Assembly (NCBI GenBank): GCA_014650415.1
Contig: BMUX01000013.1
Location: forward strand, 124,001-188,000
Origin: Streptomyces spiroverticillatus
GTDB taxonomy: Bacteria; Actinomycetota; Actinomycetes; Streptomycetales; Streptomycetaceae
Direction of reading: 5' to 3'
Length of the DNA: 64,000 nucleotides
Every line of letters starts with the position of its first letter. The first letter of the stretch is position 1. Position numbers and translations under genes: made by a program. The notes beneath the pieces are model-generated. The model worked only from the letters and a program-made list of their open reading frames with translations. It did no database searches and was not told the origin of the DNA. Of this stretch, positions 16,684-26,038 are shown in pieces.

Positions 16684-17685
16684 CTACACCACCAGCCCGG
16701 CCAGCGACCCCATGGCCGCAAGCAGCGCGCACATCCCGAAGTTGACCACCTTGTGCTGCATGAAGACCGCCACGAACTCCCGGATGATCGCGCTCGGCCA
16801 GAAGTACCGGGCCGTCCGCGAGCCCACCACCTGACCGTTGATGCCGGTCTTGCGGGCCATCAACGCGGCCCGGAAAGCGTGGTAGTTGTTCGTGACGACC
16901 ACACAGCGGTAGCCCGGGTCCACGTCCCGCATCAGCGCACCGCTGAACGCGAGGTTCTCCTCGGTGGTCCGCGACCGGGTCTCCTGGATGATCCGGTCCT
17001 CCGGCACACCCGCCTCGATCAGGTACTCCGCCATCGCCTGCCCCTCCGGCCGGTCCTCGTCCGGACCCTGCCCGCCCGAGGTCACCAGCATCGGGCTGCC
17101 CCCGGCCGCGAGCTGGGACTCGTACACCCTGCGGCCCTTGTCGAGGCGGCCCGCGAGCAGCGGCGGCACCTTGTTGCGGATCAGCCCGGAGCCCAGCACC
17201 ACCACGAAGTCGATCCGGCCGCGCGGCCTGAACCAGCCGTACAGCAGGGAGTACAGCAGGAAACAGGTGAAGAGGAAGGAGACGTAACCGACCACCAGGA
17301 CCGCGACGACCGTCACCGTGCTCAGCGCGCGCGAACCCGTCGCGAGCGAGGCGACCAGCATCGCGCCGAGGCCGATCATGCCCAGGCCCGCCAGCAGCGA
17401 CAGCAGGTTCGCCGGGCTGCGGCCCTCCTTGCGGACCATCGTCAGCCCGTTCCGTACCAGGAACCAGGCCAGCACCAGCGCGGACAGCAGCGCCAGCAGG
17501 AGCAGGCCCCCGGCGATGCCGGCCGCCAGGGCGGGATGCTTCTGCCCCGCCTTCAGCATCACGCCCACCAGCGTGAAGAACAGGGCGAAGACCAGATAGA
17601 AGCCGTTGCGCAGCCGCCGCCGGTCGCGCAGCATGCCGACGACCAGCGCCAGGAGGAAGAGTCCGGCCGGGACAAAGACGATCAT
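16684..17685 (-). CDS. YdcF-like (DUF218) membrane protein
   Basis: 333 residues: five or so hydrophobic helices in the first ~165, then a soluble DUF218 domain and a last hydrophobic stretch. DUF218 blocks: DFVVVLGSGL, TSGGQGPDEDRPEGQAMAEY, ETRSRTTEENL, VVVTNNYHAFRAALMAR. The related SanA/YdcF proteins are linked to envelope integrity; the reaction is unknown. The start is uncertain: ATG 17685 and GTG 17703 both lack a clear ribosome site. Downstream it faces the permease across a hairpin. Confidence 0.82.
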   Translation of the reverse strand: MIVFVPAGLFLLALVVGMLRDRRRLRNGFYLVFALFFTLVGVMLKAGQKHPALAAGIAGGLLLLALLSALVLAWFLVRNGLTMVRKEGRSPANLLSLLAGLGMIGLGAMLVASLATGSRALSTVTVVAVLVVGYVSFLFTCFLLYSLLYGWFRPRGRIDFVVVLGSGLIRNKVPPLLAGRLDKGRRVYESQLAAGGSPMLVTSGGQGPDEDRPEGQAMAEYLIEAGVPEDRIIQETRSRTTEENLAFSGALMRDVDPGYRCVVVTNNYHAFRAALMARKTGINGQVVGSRTARYFWPSAIIREFVAVFMQHKVVNFGMCALLAAMGSLAGLVV

Positions 17686-17886
17686 GGGATTACGGTACGT
17701 CACCGACGGGCGTCCTCGGGACGGAATCCGCAGGGCCGGACGGCCCAATGGGACCCTCCGGGCGGGCGACCCGCACGGCGTGGCCCGTTGCGGGTGCGGG
17801 GGCACGACGGGTGCGCTCGTGCGGACCCACCCCCGCTCCGCCCGTGCGGAGTCCGGGACACCCCCGCCCCGTCCCTGGAGAGACGC

Positions 17887-18282
17887 ATGCGCCCCTTCCG
17901 TACCACCGCTTTCGCCGCAGTCGCCCTGCTCGCACTCGCCCCCGCTGCCACCGCCGTCGCCGACGCCCACCCGACGCCGAAGCGCGGGCTGCTGCTCACC
18001 GTGAGCGGCGCGCAGGACACCTGGATCCGGGGCGTCAGCCTGCACTGCTCGGCCCCGGTGGGCGGCGGACACCCGCAGCCGAGGGAGGCGTGCGACGACC
18101 TCACCTGGGCGCGCGGAAGCTTCGACGCGCTGCCCGGCAATCCGCACCCCTGCACCAAGCAGTACGACCCGGTGACCGCCACGGCCGACGGCACCTGGCG
18201 CGGGCAGCCCGTGCACTGGAAGAAGACCTTCGGCAACGCCTGCGAACTCGACGCGGCGACGGGTCCCGTCTTCCGCTTCTGA
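17887..18282 (+). CDS. SSI-family secreted protease inhibitor, predicted P1 lysine
   Basis: Streptomyces subtilisin inhibitor-like protein, secreted, 131 residues. Signal peptide: MRPFRTTAFAAVALLALAPA, cleaved near ATAVADA. The mature part has four cysteines (SLHCSA, EACDDL, HPCTK, NACEL) as in SSI. The reactive loop aligns CTK|QYDPV with SSI CPM|VYDPV, so P1 is Lys at about residue 91, which predicts inhibition of trypsin-like as well as subtilisin proteases. GGAG lies 6 nt before ATG 17887. Confidence 0.93.
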   Translation: MRPFRTTAFAAVALLALAPAATAVADAHPTPKRGLLLTVSGAQDTWIRGVSLHCSAPVGGGHPQPREACDDLTWARGSFDALPGNPHPCTKQYDPVTATADGTWRGQPVHWKKTFGNACELDAATGPVFRF

Positions 18283-18294
18283 CGCGTGGCTGCG

Positions 18295-18324
18295 GCGGGG
18301 CCGCTGCGGGATCAGCGGCCCCGC
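18295..18324 (+). terminator. hairpin overlapping the stop of the 53-residue membrane protein
   Basis: GCGGGGCCGCTG (18295-18306) pairs with CAGCGGCCCCGC (18313-18324) around a 6-nt loop. It serves the SSI gene and covers the stop codon of the convergent small gene. Confidence 0.78.
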
Positions 18325-18473
18325 GACGTCGCGATCGTCCCCACGGTGGCCAGCAGGAGCACCACCCAGCCGAACCACAGCCAGCCGTTGCTGCCCATCG
18401 CCGCCGTGTACGCCGTCACCACGACCAGCATCCCGACGGTCAGCGCCCCCATCGACTTCGGCGAATTGTTCAT
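18312..18473 (-). CDS. 53-residue membrane protein
   Basis: Small ORF starting MNNSPKSMGALTVGMLVVV and ending IATSRGR, with two predicted helices (ALTVGMLVVVTAYTAAM and WLWFGWVVLLLATVGTIA). GAGGGGG lies 5 nt before the ATG at 18471-18473, and codon use fits the genome. It is divergent from nothing obvious; ctaG lies upstream on the same strand. Function unknown. Confidence rests on the ribosome site and membrane pattern. Confidence 0.7.
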   Translation of the reverse strand: MNNSPKSMGALTVGMLVVVTAYTAAMGSNGWLWFGWVVLLLATVGTIATSRGR

Positions 18474-18553
18474 GCGCGCCCCCTCACCTACGAGTGGAGG
18501 GTCATCGTCACCCGCCGGGGCACGCCACCGCTACAGCCTTGCGGACACTCGCG

Positions 18554-19519
18554 CTAGGACTGGCCGCCGCGCGCCTGCAAGGAGGCCAGGTACGCGTTGT
18601 ACTCCTCCAGCTCCTTGTCACCGTCCCGGTCCGCCGCCCGGTCCGAGCGCCGCGCCACGCGCTGCTCGGAGCGGTACCACTGGAAGACCAGCGCGATCAG
18701 CACCAGCACGGACGGGATCTCGCTGAACGCCCAGGCGATGCCGCCCGCCGCGTTCTGGTCGGCGAGCGCGTCGATGCCCAGCGAGGCGGGCGGGTTCTTG
18801 TACGCCTCCACCATCGGCTGCGAGGCCATCATCAGCGCGATGCCGAAGAACGCGTGGAAGGGCATCCCCGCGAACAGCTCCAGCATCCGCATCACGTAAC
18901 CGGGCCGGTGCGGCCCCGGGTCCACGCCCATGATCGGCCAGAAGAAGACCAGACCCACGGCCAGGAAGTGCACCATCATCACCACGTGCCCGACCGCGTT
19001 GCCCATGAGCATGTCGAACAGCGGCGTGAAGTAGAAGCCGTACAGGCTCGCGATGAACAGCGGGATCGTGAACGCCGGGTGCGTGATGATCTTCATGTAC
19101 CGGCTGTGCAGCAGCGCGAGCAGCAGCTCGCGCGGCCCCTTGCGTCCCTTGCGGCCGCGCCCCGACACCGGCAGCGCGCGCAGCGCGAGCGTGATCGGCG
19201 CACCGAGCAGCAGCAGGATCGGCGACAGCATGCTGACGATCATGTGCTGCACCATGTGCACGCTGAACATGACCATGCCGTAGTCGTTGAGCTTGGTGCA
19301 CATCACCAGCAGCACGGTGAGCACGCCGATCACGAAGAAGACCGTCCGGCCGACCGGCCAGTCGTCGCCCCGCTTGCGCAGCCGCACCACGCCCCACCCG
19401 TACAGGGCGAGCGCCGCGAGGCACGTCACCAGGAAGAAGGGATCGGGGGAGAGCTCCAGGCCCCGTCCCAGCGTGAACGGCGGCAGATCCATGTTCATGC
19501 CGTGCCCGCTGTGGTCCAT
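18554..19519 (-). CDS. ctaG: cytochrome c oxidase assembly protein, CtaG (caa3) type
   Basis: Integral membrane protein of 321 residues with about seven helices; this family helps assemble the copper centre of cytochrome c oxidase. Features: a His/Met-rich start (MDHSGHGMNM), MCTKLNDYG, FSVHMVQHMIVSMLSPILLL, the THPAFTIPLFIASLYGFYFT segment, MMVHFLAVGLVFFWPI and MPFHAFFGIALM. The paired His and Met residues are plausible metal sites. AGGAG precedes the ATG at 19517-19519 by 7 nt. Downstream of pfkA but separated by a hairpin. Confidence 0.92.
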   Translation of the reverse strand: MDHSGHGMNMDLPPFTLGRGLELSPDPFFLVTCLAALALYGWGVVRLRKRGDDWPVGRTVFFVIGVLTVLLVMCTKLNDYGMVMFSVHMVQHMIVSMLSPILLLLGAPITLALRALPVSGRGRKGRKGPRELLLALLHSRYMKIITHPAFTIPLFIASLYGFYFTPLFDMLMGNAVGHVVMMVHFLAVGLVFFWPIMGVDPGPHRPGYVMRMLELFAGMPFHAFFGIALMMASQPMVEAYKNPPASLGIDALADQNAAGGIAWAFSEIPSVLVLIALVFQWYRSEQRVARRSDRAADRDGDKELEEYNAYLASLQARGGQS

Positions 19520-19566
19520 CCGCTGACTCCTGATTAGTGCCGGGTTGTCCGGTCCAGAGTAGAACC

Positions 19567-19594
19567 GCCCCCGGCCGCGTCCGCGACCGGGGGC
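19567..19594 (-). terminator. hairpin after pfkA
   Basis: GCCCCCGG (19567-19574) pairs with CCGGGGGC (19587-19594), with a shorter inner CGCG stem. Lies 22 bp past the pfkA stop and before ctaG. Confidence 0.75.
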
Positions 19595-19615
19595 AGTGTC
19601 AGGAGTCCATCGGGC

Positions 19616-20641
<1,026 letters not shown>

Positions 20642-20755
20642 GGCGCGAAAACCTTTGCAACGTGGGCCGAATGACCGGACCACGTCGTCCGGGCGGGTCC
20701 CGTCACCCTACAAGTGCGGGGTGACGGGACCGAACCCGGCGTCCAACGGGTGGAC

Positions 20756-20769
20756 GTTTCACGTGAAAC
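20756..20769. other. parS-like centromere site
   Basis: The perfect 14-bp palindrome GTTTCACGTGAAAC equals the bacterial chromosomal parS consensus bound by ParB. It lies in the gap between pfkA and gatD. A second CACGTG follows at 20775-20780. Confidence 0.8.
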
Positions 20770-20795
20770 AGGGTCACGTGCGCCGTGAGAAGGCG

Positions 20796-21524
20796 TCAGG
20801 CGGGCTGCGTGGCGCTGGCGATGCGCTCGGCGCGCAGCGCCTCGTACCAGCGGTCGTCGGTCGGCGGCAGCGCGTTCACATCGAGGGCCAGCTTCAGCAG
20901 CAGGTCCGCGATCTGCGGGTTGCGGGCCATGACGGGGCCGTGCATGTACGTACCGAACACGGTGTCGTTGTACGCGCCTTCGGTGCCGTCGCCGGTGCCG
21001 TTGCCCTTGCCGAGGCGGACCCGGGCGAAGGGGCGGGCGGTGGGGCCGAGGTGGGTGATGCCCTGGTGGTTCTCGAAGCCGGTGAGCTGCGGGAGGTTCA
21101 GCGGGGCGTCGATGTCGGCGAGCACGTCGCCGACGCAGCGCTCGCCCTCACCACGGGTGGAGATCACGTCGAGGAGGCCGAGGCCCTGCTCGCGCTGGCC
21201 GAGGTCGTTGATGAACTCGTGGCCCAGGATCTGGTAACCGGCGCACACCGAGAAGACGATCGCGCCGTTGGAGACGGCCCGGCTGAGCCCGCCGTCCTTG
21301 CGCAGCCGCTCGGCGGCCAGCCGCTGCGGGCGGTCCTCACCGCCGCCGATCAGGTAGATGTCGCCCGAGGTGGGCACCGGCTGGTCGCTGCGTACGTCGA
21401 CCCGCTGCACGTCGAGGCCGCGCTGGCGGGCCCGGCGCTCGACGACGAGGGCGTTGCCCTGGTCGCCGTACGTGCTGAGGAGGTCCGGGTAGATCCAGAC
21501 CAGCCGCAGACTGCTGTCATTCAT
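20796..21524 (-). CDS. gatD: lipid II isoglutaminyl synthase, glutamine amidotransferase subunit
   Basis: GatD supplies ammonia to MurT for amidating D-Glu in lipid II of the cell wall. The 242 residues form a CobB/CobQ-type class I amidotransferase: LSTYGDQGNALVV, IYLIGGGEDRPQ, the nucleophile in FSVCAGYQILGHEF, TGFENHQG and GTYMHGPVMARNP with the catalytic His. I chose ATG 21524 (MNDSS) because AGGGA lies about 10 nt upstream; ATG 21533 is too close. Runs 25 bp behind murT as an operon. Confidence 0.93.
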   Translation of the reverse strand: MNDSSLRLVWIYPDLLSTYGDQGNALVVERRARQRGLDVQRVDVRSDQPVPTSGDIYLIGGGEDRPQRLAAERLRKDGGLSRAVSNGAIVFSVCAGYQILGHEFINDLGQREQGLGLLDVISTRGEGERCVGDVLADIDAPLNLPQLTGFENHQGITHLGPTARPFARVRLGKGNGTGDGTEGAYNDTVFGTYMHGPVMARNPQIADLLLKLALDVNALPPTDDRWYEALRAERIASATQPA

Positions 21525-21549
21525 TCGAGTCATGTCCCTGCGGTTTCTG

Positions 21550-22788
21550 TCAGTTGCCGACGCGGCGGCGGAGGTCCTGGAACGCGGTGTAGTTGGCGAT
21601 CGTCTCGATCAGGCCGGGCGGCGCCATCTGCACGGCCTCGTCGAGGGTCTCGCACACCCGGAACTCCAGGTTGGCGACTTCGAGGCGGACCGCGAGGTCC
21701 AGCTTGCGGTCGCCGAGCACGAAGATTGGGTGACCGGCGAGCCGGGTGTAGTCGACGTCCCACAGCCAGGAGGTGTCGGTGCCGTCGGCGCCGCGGGCGT
21801 TGACGGACAGGATCACCGGCGTCGGCGGCTGGTTGATCAGCGAGAACGTCTCCAGCCAGCCGGCCGGGTTCTTCGCCAGCAGCAGCCGCAGCTCACGGCC
21901 CTGGTACTGGACGACGTCGTACCGTCCGGCCACCGCCTGCACCTGGTACATGCGCTCCAGCGCCACCTGCGGCGGCACCCCGAAGGTCGCCGCGACGGCG
22001 GCCGACGTGGCGGCGTTCGCCTTGTTGGCGCGGCCCGGGAGCTGGAGGTGGATCGGCCACGCGGAGCCGTGCGGGTCCAGGACGTGGTCGCCGGAGAGCA
22101 CCCAGCTCGGCGTCGGACGGCGGAAGCCGCACTCGCCGCAGAACCAGTCGTCGCCGGGACGCTGCATCACACCGCCGCAGGAGGGGCACGACCAGGCGTC
22201 GTCCTTCCACTCCTGTCCGGCCGCCACCCACACCACGTTCGGCGACGAGGACGCCGCCCACACGATCAGCGGGTCGTCGGCGTTGGCGATGACGACGGCC
22301 TTCGACCCGGCCAGCCCCTCGCGCCACTTCTCCGCGAGCATCCGGGTCTCGGCGGCGCGGTCGAGCTGGTCGCGCGAGAGGTTCAGCAGCGCGATCGCCT
22401 TGGGCGTCACGTCACGGGCAACGCCCGCGAGGTACTTCTCGTCGACCTCGATCACGCCGTACTTGGCGTCCGAGCCGCCCGCGAGGGCGGAGGTGATGCC
22501 CGCGGGCATGTTCGCGCCGAGCGCGTTCGACACGACCGGACCGCTGGCCCTCAGGGCCTCCGCGATCAGCCGGGTCGTCGTCGTCTTGCCGTTGGTCGCC
22601 GAGACAAGCACCACGTCCAGGTGGTTCGCGAGTCGTCCCAGCAGGTCCGGGTCGAGCTTGAGCGCGACCTTTCCGCCGATCACCGAGCCGCTTCCGCGTC
22701 CCGCGGCGCGGGACACCGCCGCCGCGGCCTTGCCTGCCGTCACGGCCAGCTTGGCCCGCGGCGACAACGGCTCCGTGTTGCCTGCCAT
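21550..22788 (-). CDS. murT: lipid II isoglutaminyl synthase, Mur-ligase-like subunit
   Basis: MurT activates lipid II with ATP and joins ammonia from GatD, giving D-isoglutamine in peptidoglycan. 412 residues: P-loop VSATNGKTTTTRL, central ligase domain with VDEKYLAG and NLSRDQLDR, a four-Cys zinc ribbon (CPSCGG and CGECGFRRP) typical of MurT, then a DUF1727 C-terminal domain. AAGGAGG precedes the ATG at 22786-22788 by 10 nt; a GTG at 22794 is also possible. First gene of the murT-gatD pair. Confidence 0.95.
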   Translation of the reverse strand: MAGNTEPLSPRAKLAVTAGKAAAAVSRAAGRGSGSVIGGKVALKLDPDLLGRLANHLDVVLVSATNGKTTTTRLIAEALRASGPVVSNALGANMPAGITSALAGGSDAKYGVIEVDEKYLAGVARDVTPKAIALLNLSRDQLDRAAETRMLAEKWREGLAGSKAVVIANADDPLIVWAASSSPNVVWVAAGQEWKDDAWSCPSCGGVMQRPGDDWFCGECGFRRPTPSWVLSGDHVLDPHGSAWPIHLQLPGRANKANAATSAAVAATFGVPPQVALERMYQVQAVAGRYDVVQYQGRELRLLLAKNPAGWLETFSLINQPPTPVILSVNARGADGTDTSWLWDVDYTRLAGHPIFVLGDRKLDLAVRLEVANLEFRVCETLDEAVQMAPPGLIETIANYTAFQDLRRRVGN

Positions 22789-22960
22789 CGTCACTGATCC
22801 TCCTTGCATCCGGCGCCGCACTTGCCCCAGGTCCACCGGTCAACAGTCCGGGCTCAGCCTATCGAGGTCCCGCCGTACGCCCGAACCGCGGCACCCGTGG
22901 GAAAGGGCGCGGACCAGCCTCGACGGTACGTGACGCGCGGCGGAACGTACGCTAGCGGCC

Positions 22961-23506
22961 ATGCGACACCGCCCCATTCCCGGCAGTTCCGGCACCGTAC
23001 GCCCCATGACGCTGCACGGCGACCCCGTCCTGCACGCCCCGTGCGAGCCCGTCACCGACTTCGACGCGTCCCTGGCCGGGCTCGTCGAGGACATGTTCGC
23101 GACGATGTACGCGGCCGAGGGCGTCGGCCTCGCCGCCAACCAGGTCGGCCAGTCGCTCCGCGTCTTCGTCTACGACTGCCCGGACGACGAGGAGGTCCGC
23201 CACCTCGGGCACGTGGTCAACCCGCGGCTGGTGGAGGCGGACGGCCCCGTCGTGCGCGGCTCCGAGGGCTGCCTCTCCCTCCCCGGCCTGGAGGCGGGCA
23301 CGCCGCGCTACGACCACGCGGTGGTCGAGGGCTTCACGCTTGACGGCGAGCCGGTGACCGTCACCGGCACCGGGTTCTTCGCCCGGTGCCTCCAGCACGA
23401 GTGCGACCACCTCGACGGCAAGGTCTACCCGGACCGGCTCACGGGCTGGCGCAGGGCGAAGGTGCTGCGGGAGGCGCGCAGGGCGAAGTGGGGGCGTACG
23501 GCTTAG
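22961..23506 (+). CDS. def: peptide deformylase
   Basis: Removes the formyl group from new protein N-termini. The 181 residues carry all three metal-site motifs: GVGLAANQVG, EGCLSLPG and QHECDHLDG. The ATG at 22961 has no Shine-Dalgarno but TACGCT sits 7 nt upstream, so a leaderless mRNA is likely; family members begin in the same way (MRHRPIPG). One of several def paralogues usual in Streptomyces. Confidence 0.93.
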   Translation: MRHRPIPGSSGTVRPMTLHGDPVLHAPCEPVTDFDASLAGLVEDMFATMYAAEGVGLAANQVGQSLRVFVYDCPDDEEVRHLGHVVNPRLVEADGPVVRGSEGCLSLPGLEAGTPRYDHAVVEGFTLDGEPVTVTGTGFFARCLQHECDHLDGKVYPDRLTGWRRAKVLREARRAKWGRTA

Positions 23507-23545
23507 GGGGTTGCCCCGGTAGCCCCGTTGCCCCGGTAACCCCCT
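23505..23545 (+). terminator. hairpin after def with an internal direct repeat
   Basis: AGGGGGTT (23505-23512) pairs with AACCCCCT (23538-23545). The 25-nt loop holds an imperfect repeat of TTGCCCCGGTA. It starts at the def stop codon. Confidence 0.5.
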
Positions 23546-23649
23546 TGGGCTCCGCCCTCCCCCCCTCGTCCCCTTGAGCGGCGGGGCCGCCCCCGGCTCA
23601 GTACCCGCGCCGGGTGCGCCCCGCGAAGAGGGCCGACTGGAATCCGTAC

Positions 23650-24303
23650 CTAGAACCCGGGCCCGCCTGGGCGGTCGCCGGCCGCCGCCAGCCGCCCCCA
23701 CAACAAGTCCGCCAGGCTGCTCACCAACTCCGCCCGTGAGCAGGGGCGTTCACCGAGCCACCAGTCGCCCGCCGCATGCATCATGCCGACGATCCCGTGA
23801 CCCCACACCCGCGCCAGCTGCTCACTGTTCGGCCCGAGGTCCACCCGCTCCGCGATCACCTCGGCCAGCTCCTCGCCCATCCGCCGCAGCAGCGGCGCCG
23901 AGTGCCGTCCGACGTCGAAGCCCTGCTCGGGCGTCGGCGCGGCGGCGTCCTCCGCCGGGTGCATGAGGAAGCGGTAGACCTGCGGACGCGACTCGATCGC
24001 CGCGAGGTAGGTGTCGAGCGTCCGCTCCACCCGCTCGCGCCGCTCGGCGGGCGCGTCCAGCGCGGCCCGCAGGGCGGCCAGCAGTGCGTCCGTGTGCCGC
24101 TTGGCGAGGGCGCGGTAGAGGCCGCCCTTGTCGCCGAAGTGCCGGTAGAGGATCGGCTTGGTGATGCCGGCCTCGGCCGCTATGGCGTTCATGGAGGCCT
24201 GCGGGCCGTCCCGCAGGACCACCCGGTCCGCGGCTTCCAGCAGCTCGCGCCGCCGGGCCTCGGCGGTCGACCGCTGCGCCGTGGCCTGCTCTGTGGTCTC
24301 CAT
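23650..24303 (-). CDS. TetR-family regulator next to an acyl-CoA dehydrogenase
   Basis: 217 residues. HTH region: RRRELLEAADRVVLRDGPQA and IAAEAGITKPILYRHFGDKG; the C-terminal domain resembles TetR regulators of lipid metabolism (YLAAIESRPQVYRFLMHP). GGGGAG lies 7 nt before the ATG at 24301-24303. Divergent from the dehydrogenase over 145 bp of palindromic DNA, it most likely represses that gene and itself; an acyl-CoA ligand is a guess. Confidence 0.9.
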   Translation of the reverse strand: METTEQATAQRSTAEARRRELLEAADRVVLRDGPQASMNAIAAEAGITKPILYRHFGDKGGLYRALAKRHTDALLAALRAALDAPAERRERVERTLDTYLAAIESRPQVYRFLMHPAEDAAAPTPEQGFDVGRHSAPLLRRMGEELAEVIAERVDLGPNSEQLARVWGHGIVGMMHAAGDWWLGERPCSRAELVSSLADLLWGRLAAAGDRPGGPGF

Positions 24304-24379
24304 CGTGTGCTCTCCCCGCCCAGGTGATTCCGTTCCGTGACGCCCGCGCAACGTAACACTGCCCGTCGACGGCCGACTG

Positions 24380-24428
24380 TTGACAGGGGCTACCCGTGGG
24401 TAACACACTCGTGGTTACCGCAAGTAAC
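24380..24428 (+). promoter_or_regulatory. -35 box and overlapping inverted repeats (TetR operator)
   Basis: A perfect TTGACA at 24380-24385 is followed by TACCC-GT-GGGTA (24391-24402), then GGTAAC (24399-24404) facing GTTACC (24414-24419), and GTTAC (24414-24418) facing GTAAC (24424-24428). These overlapping palindromes lie between the -35 box and the dehydrogenase start, where a repressor would block transcription. Confidence 0.6.
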
Positions 24429-24448
24429 GTGCACGTGCTGGAGGGGAC

Positions 24449-25678
24449 ATGGCCGAGTTCACGCTCGATCTCAACGACGACCAGAAGCAGGTCCGCGACT
24501 GGATCCACGGTTTCGCCGCGGACGTGATCCGTCCGGCCGCCGCGGAGTGGGACGAGCGGGAGGAGACCCCCTGGCCCGTCATCCAGGAAGCCGCCAAGGT
24601 CGGAATCTACTCCCTCGACTTCTACGCACAGCAGTACTTCGACCCTACGGGTCTGGGCATCCCGATGGCCATGGAAGAGCTCTTCTGGGGCGACGCGGGC
24701 ATCGCGCTCTCCATCGTCGGCACGGGCCTGGCCGCCGTCGGCGTCCTCGCCAACGGCACCGAGGAGCAGATCGGCACCTGGATACCGCAGATGTACGGCG
24801 ACGCGAACGACGTGAAGGTCGCCGCCTTCTGCTCCTCCGAGCCGGACGCGGGCTCGGACGTCGCCTCGATGCGCACCCGCGCGGTCTACGACGAGGCCAA
24901 GGACGAGTGGGTCCTCAACGGCACGAAGACCTGGGCGACGAACGGCGGCATCGCCAACGTCCACGTCGTCGTCGCCTGCGTCGACCCGGCCCTCGGCTCC
25001 AAGGGCCACGCCTCCTTCATCGTGCCCCCCGCCACCCCCGGGCTCTCCCAGGGCCAGAAGTTCAAGAAGCACGGCATCCGGGCCTCGCACACGGCGGAGG
25101 TCGTCCTCGAAGACGTACGCATCCCGGGCTCCTGCCTCCTCGGCGGCAAGGAGAAGCTGGACGAGCGCCTGGCCCGCGCCCGCGAGCGGGCCGCCAAGGG
25201 AGGCGGCGAGCGCGTCAAGAACGCCGCCATGGCCACCTTCGAGGCCTCCCGCCCCGCCGTCGGCGCGATGGCCGTGGGCACGGCCCGCGCCGCCTACGAA
25301 GTCGCCCTGGACTACGCCAAGACCCGCGAACAGTTCGGCCGCCCCATCATCGACAACCAGGGCATCGCCTTCCAGCTCGCCGACATGCGCACCCAGATCG
25401 ACGCCGCCCGCCTGCTGGTCTGGCGCGCCTCCTGGATGGCCGTCTCCGGCAAGCCGTTCACGGCCGCGGAGGGCTCCATGTCCAAGCTCTACGCGAGCGA
25501 GGTCTCCAAGAAGGTGACCGCCCAGGCCGTCCAGATCCTCGGCGGCAACGGCTTCACCCGCGAGTACCCGGTGGAGCGGATGCACCGCGACGCGGCGATC
25601 TACACGATCTTCGAGGGCACGAGCGAGATCCAGCGCCTGGTCATCGCCCGCACACTGTCGGGCATGCCGATCCGCTAG
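24449..25678 (+). CDS. acyl-CoA dehydrogenase
   Basis: FAD flavoprotein of fatty or branched acyl-CoA oxidation, 409 residues. Family blocks: AAFCSSEPDAGSDVAS, LNGTKTWATNGGIANV, YAKTREQFGRPIIDNQGIAF, QILGGNGFTREYPVERMHRD and a FEGTSEIQRL C-terminal signature. In the last block the short-chain-type catalytic Glu is part of IYTIFEGTSE. GGAGGGG precedes ATG 24449. Regulated by the divergent TetR, by position. Chain length preference is not deducible. Confidence 0.93.
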   Translation: MAEFTLDLNDDQKQVRDWIHGFAADVIRPAAAEWDEREETPWPVIQEAAKVGIYSLDFYAQQYFDPTGLGIPMAMEELFWGDAGIALSIVGTGLAAVGVLANGTEEQIGTWIPQMYGDANDVKVAAFCSSEPDAGSDVASMRTRAVYDEAKDEWVLNGTKTWATNGGIANVHVVVACVDPALGSKGHASFIVPPATPGLSQGQKFKKHGIRASHTAEVVLEDVRIPGSCLLGGKEKLDERLARARERAAKGGGERVKNAAMATFEASRPAVGAMAVGTARAAYEVALDYAKTREQFGRPIIDNQGIAFQLADMRTQIDAARLLVWRASWMAVSGKPFTAAEGSMSKLYASEVSKKVTAQAVQILGGNGFTREYPVERMHRDAAIYTIFEGTSEIQRLVIARTLSGMPIR

Positions 25679-25719
25679 GGCCGAATGCCCGGTGAGACAC
25701 GCGTAGAACCAGACTGCTT

Positions 25720-25753
25720 TGAAGGCCTCCCAGCGTTCGCCGGGAGGCCTTCA
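25720..25753 (+). terminator. hairpin after the acyl-CoA dehydrogenase
   Basis: TGAAGGCCTCCC (25720-25731) pairs with GGGAGGCCTTCA (25742-25753), loop 10 nt, 42 bp past the stop. Confidence 0.88.
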
Positions 25754-25841
25754 CGTTCCCGTACGGGGCGCAGTCCCTCGCGTGCCCCGGCTCCTCGGAC
25801 AACCCCGCGCGGGGCCGGCCCGCGGACGATCGGAGCCCAAG

Positions 25842-25951
25842 TCTCCGCATATGGGTGCGGCGGGTACTTCTGCGGGGAGCACCTGCACGGGGCACCTGCC
25901 GATGAGCTCGGCGGCCGGTACGGGACGTGCCTGGATGCGCTCGAGGCCTGA
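25842..25951 (+). pseudogene. possible C-terminal remnant of a small Cys/His-bearing protein
   Basis: In one frame ending at TGA 25949-25951 the translation ends YGCGGYFCGEHLHGAPADE and then LGGRYGTCLDALEA. This has the look of a real zinc-binding tail, unlike the Arg/Pro-rich noise upstream. No sensible start or upstream domain is present. It lies in an otherwise gene-poor stretch (25679-26038). Low confidence; it could be chance. Confidence 0.25.
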
Positions 25952-25962
25952 CTCGCACAAGG

Positions 25963-25993
25963 TGCCCCTGGCCGGAGAAAGCGGCCAGGGGCA
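25963..25993 (-). terminator. hairpin after the secreted protein gene
   Basis: TGCCCCTGGCCG (about 25963-25974) pairs with CGGCCAGGGGCA (25982-25993) over a GAGAAAG loop, about 45 bp downstream of the stop of the minus-strand gene at 26039. Confidence 0.75.
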
Positions 25994-26038
25994 GCAGGTG
26001 GCAGGGAACCTGGCGGTGCGGATCCCCGGCGAGGACAG

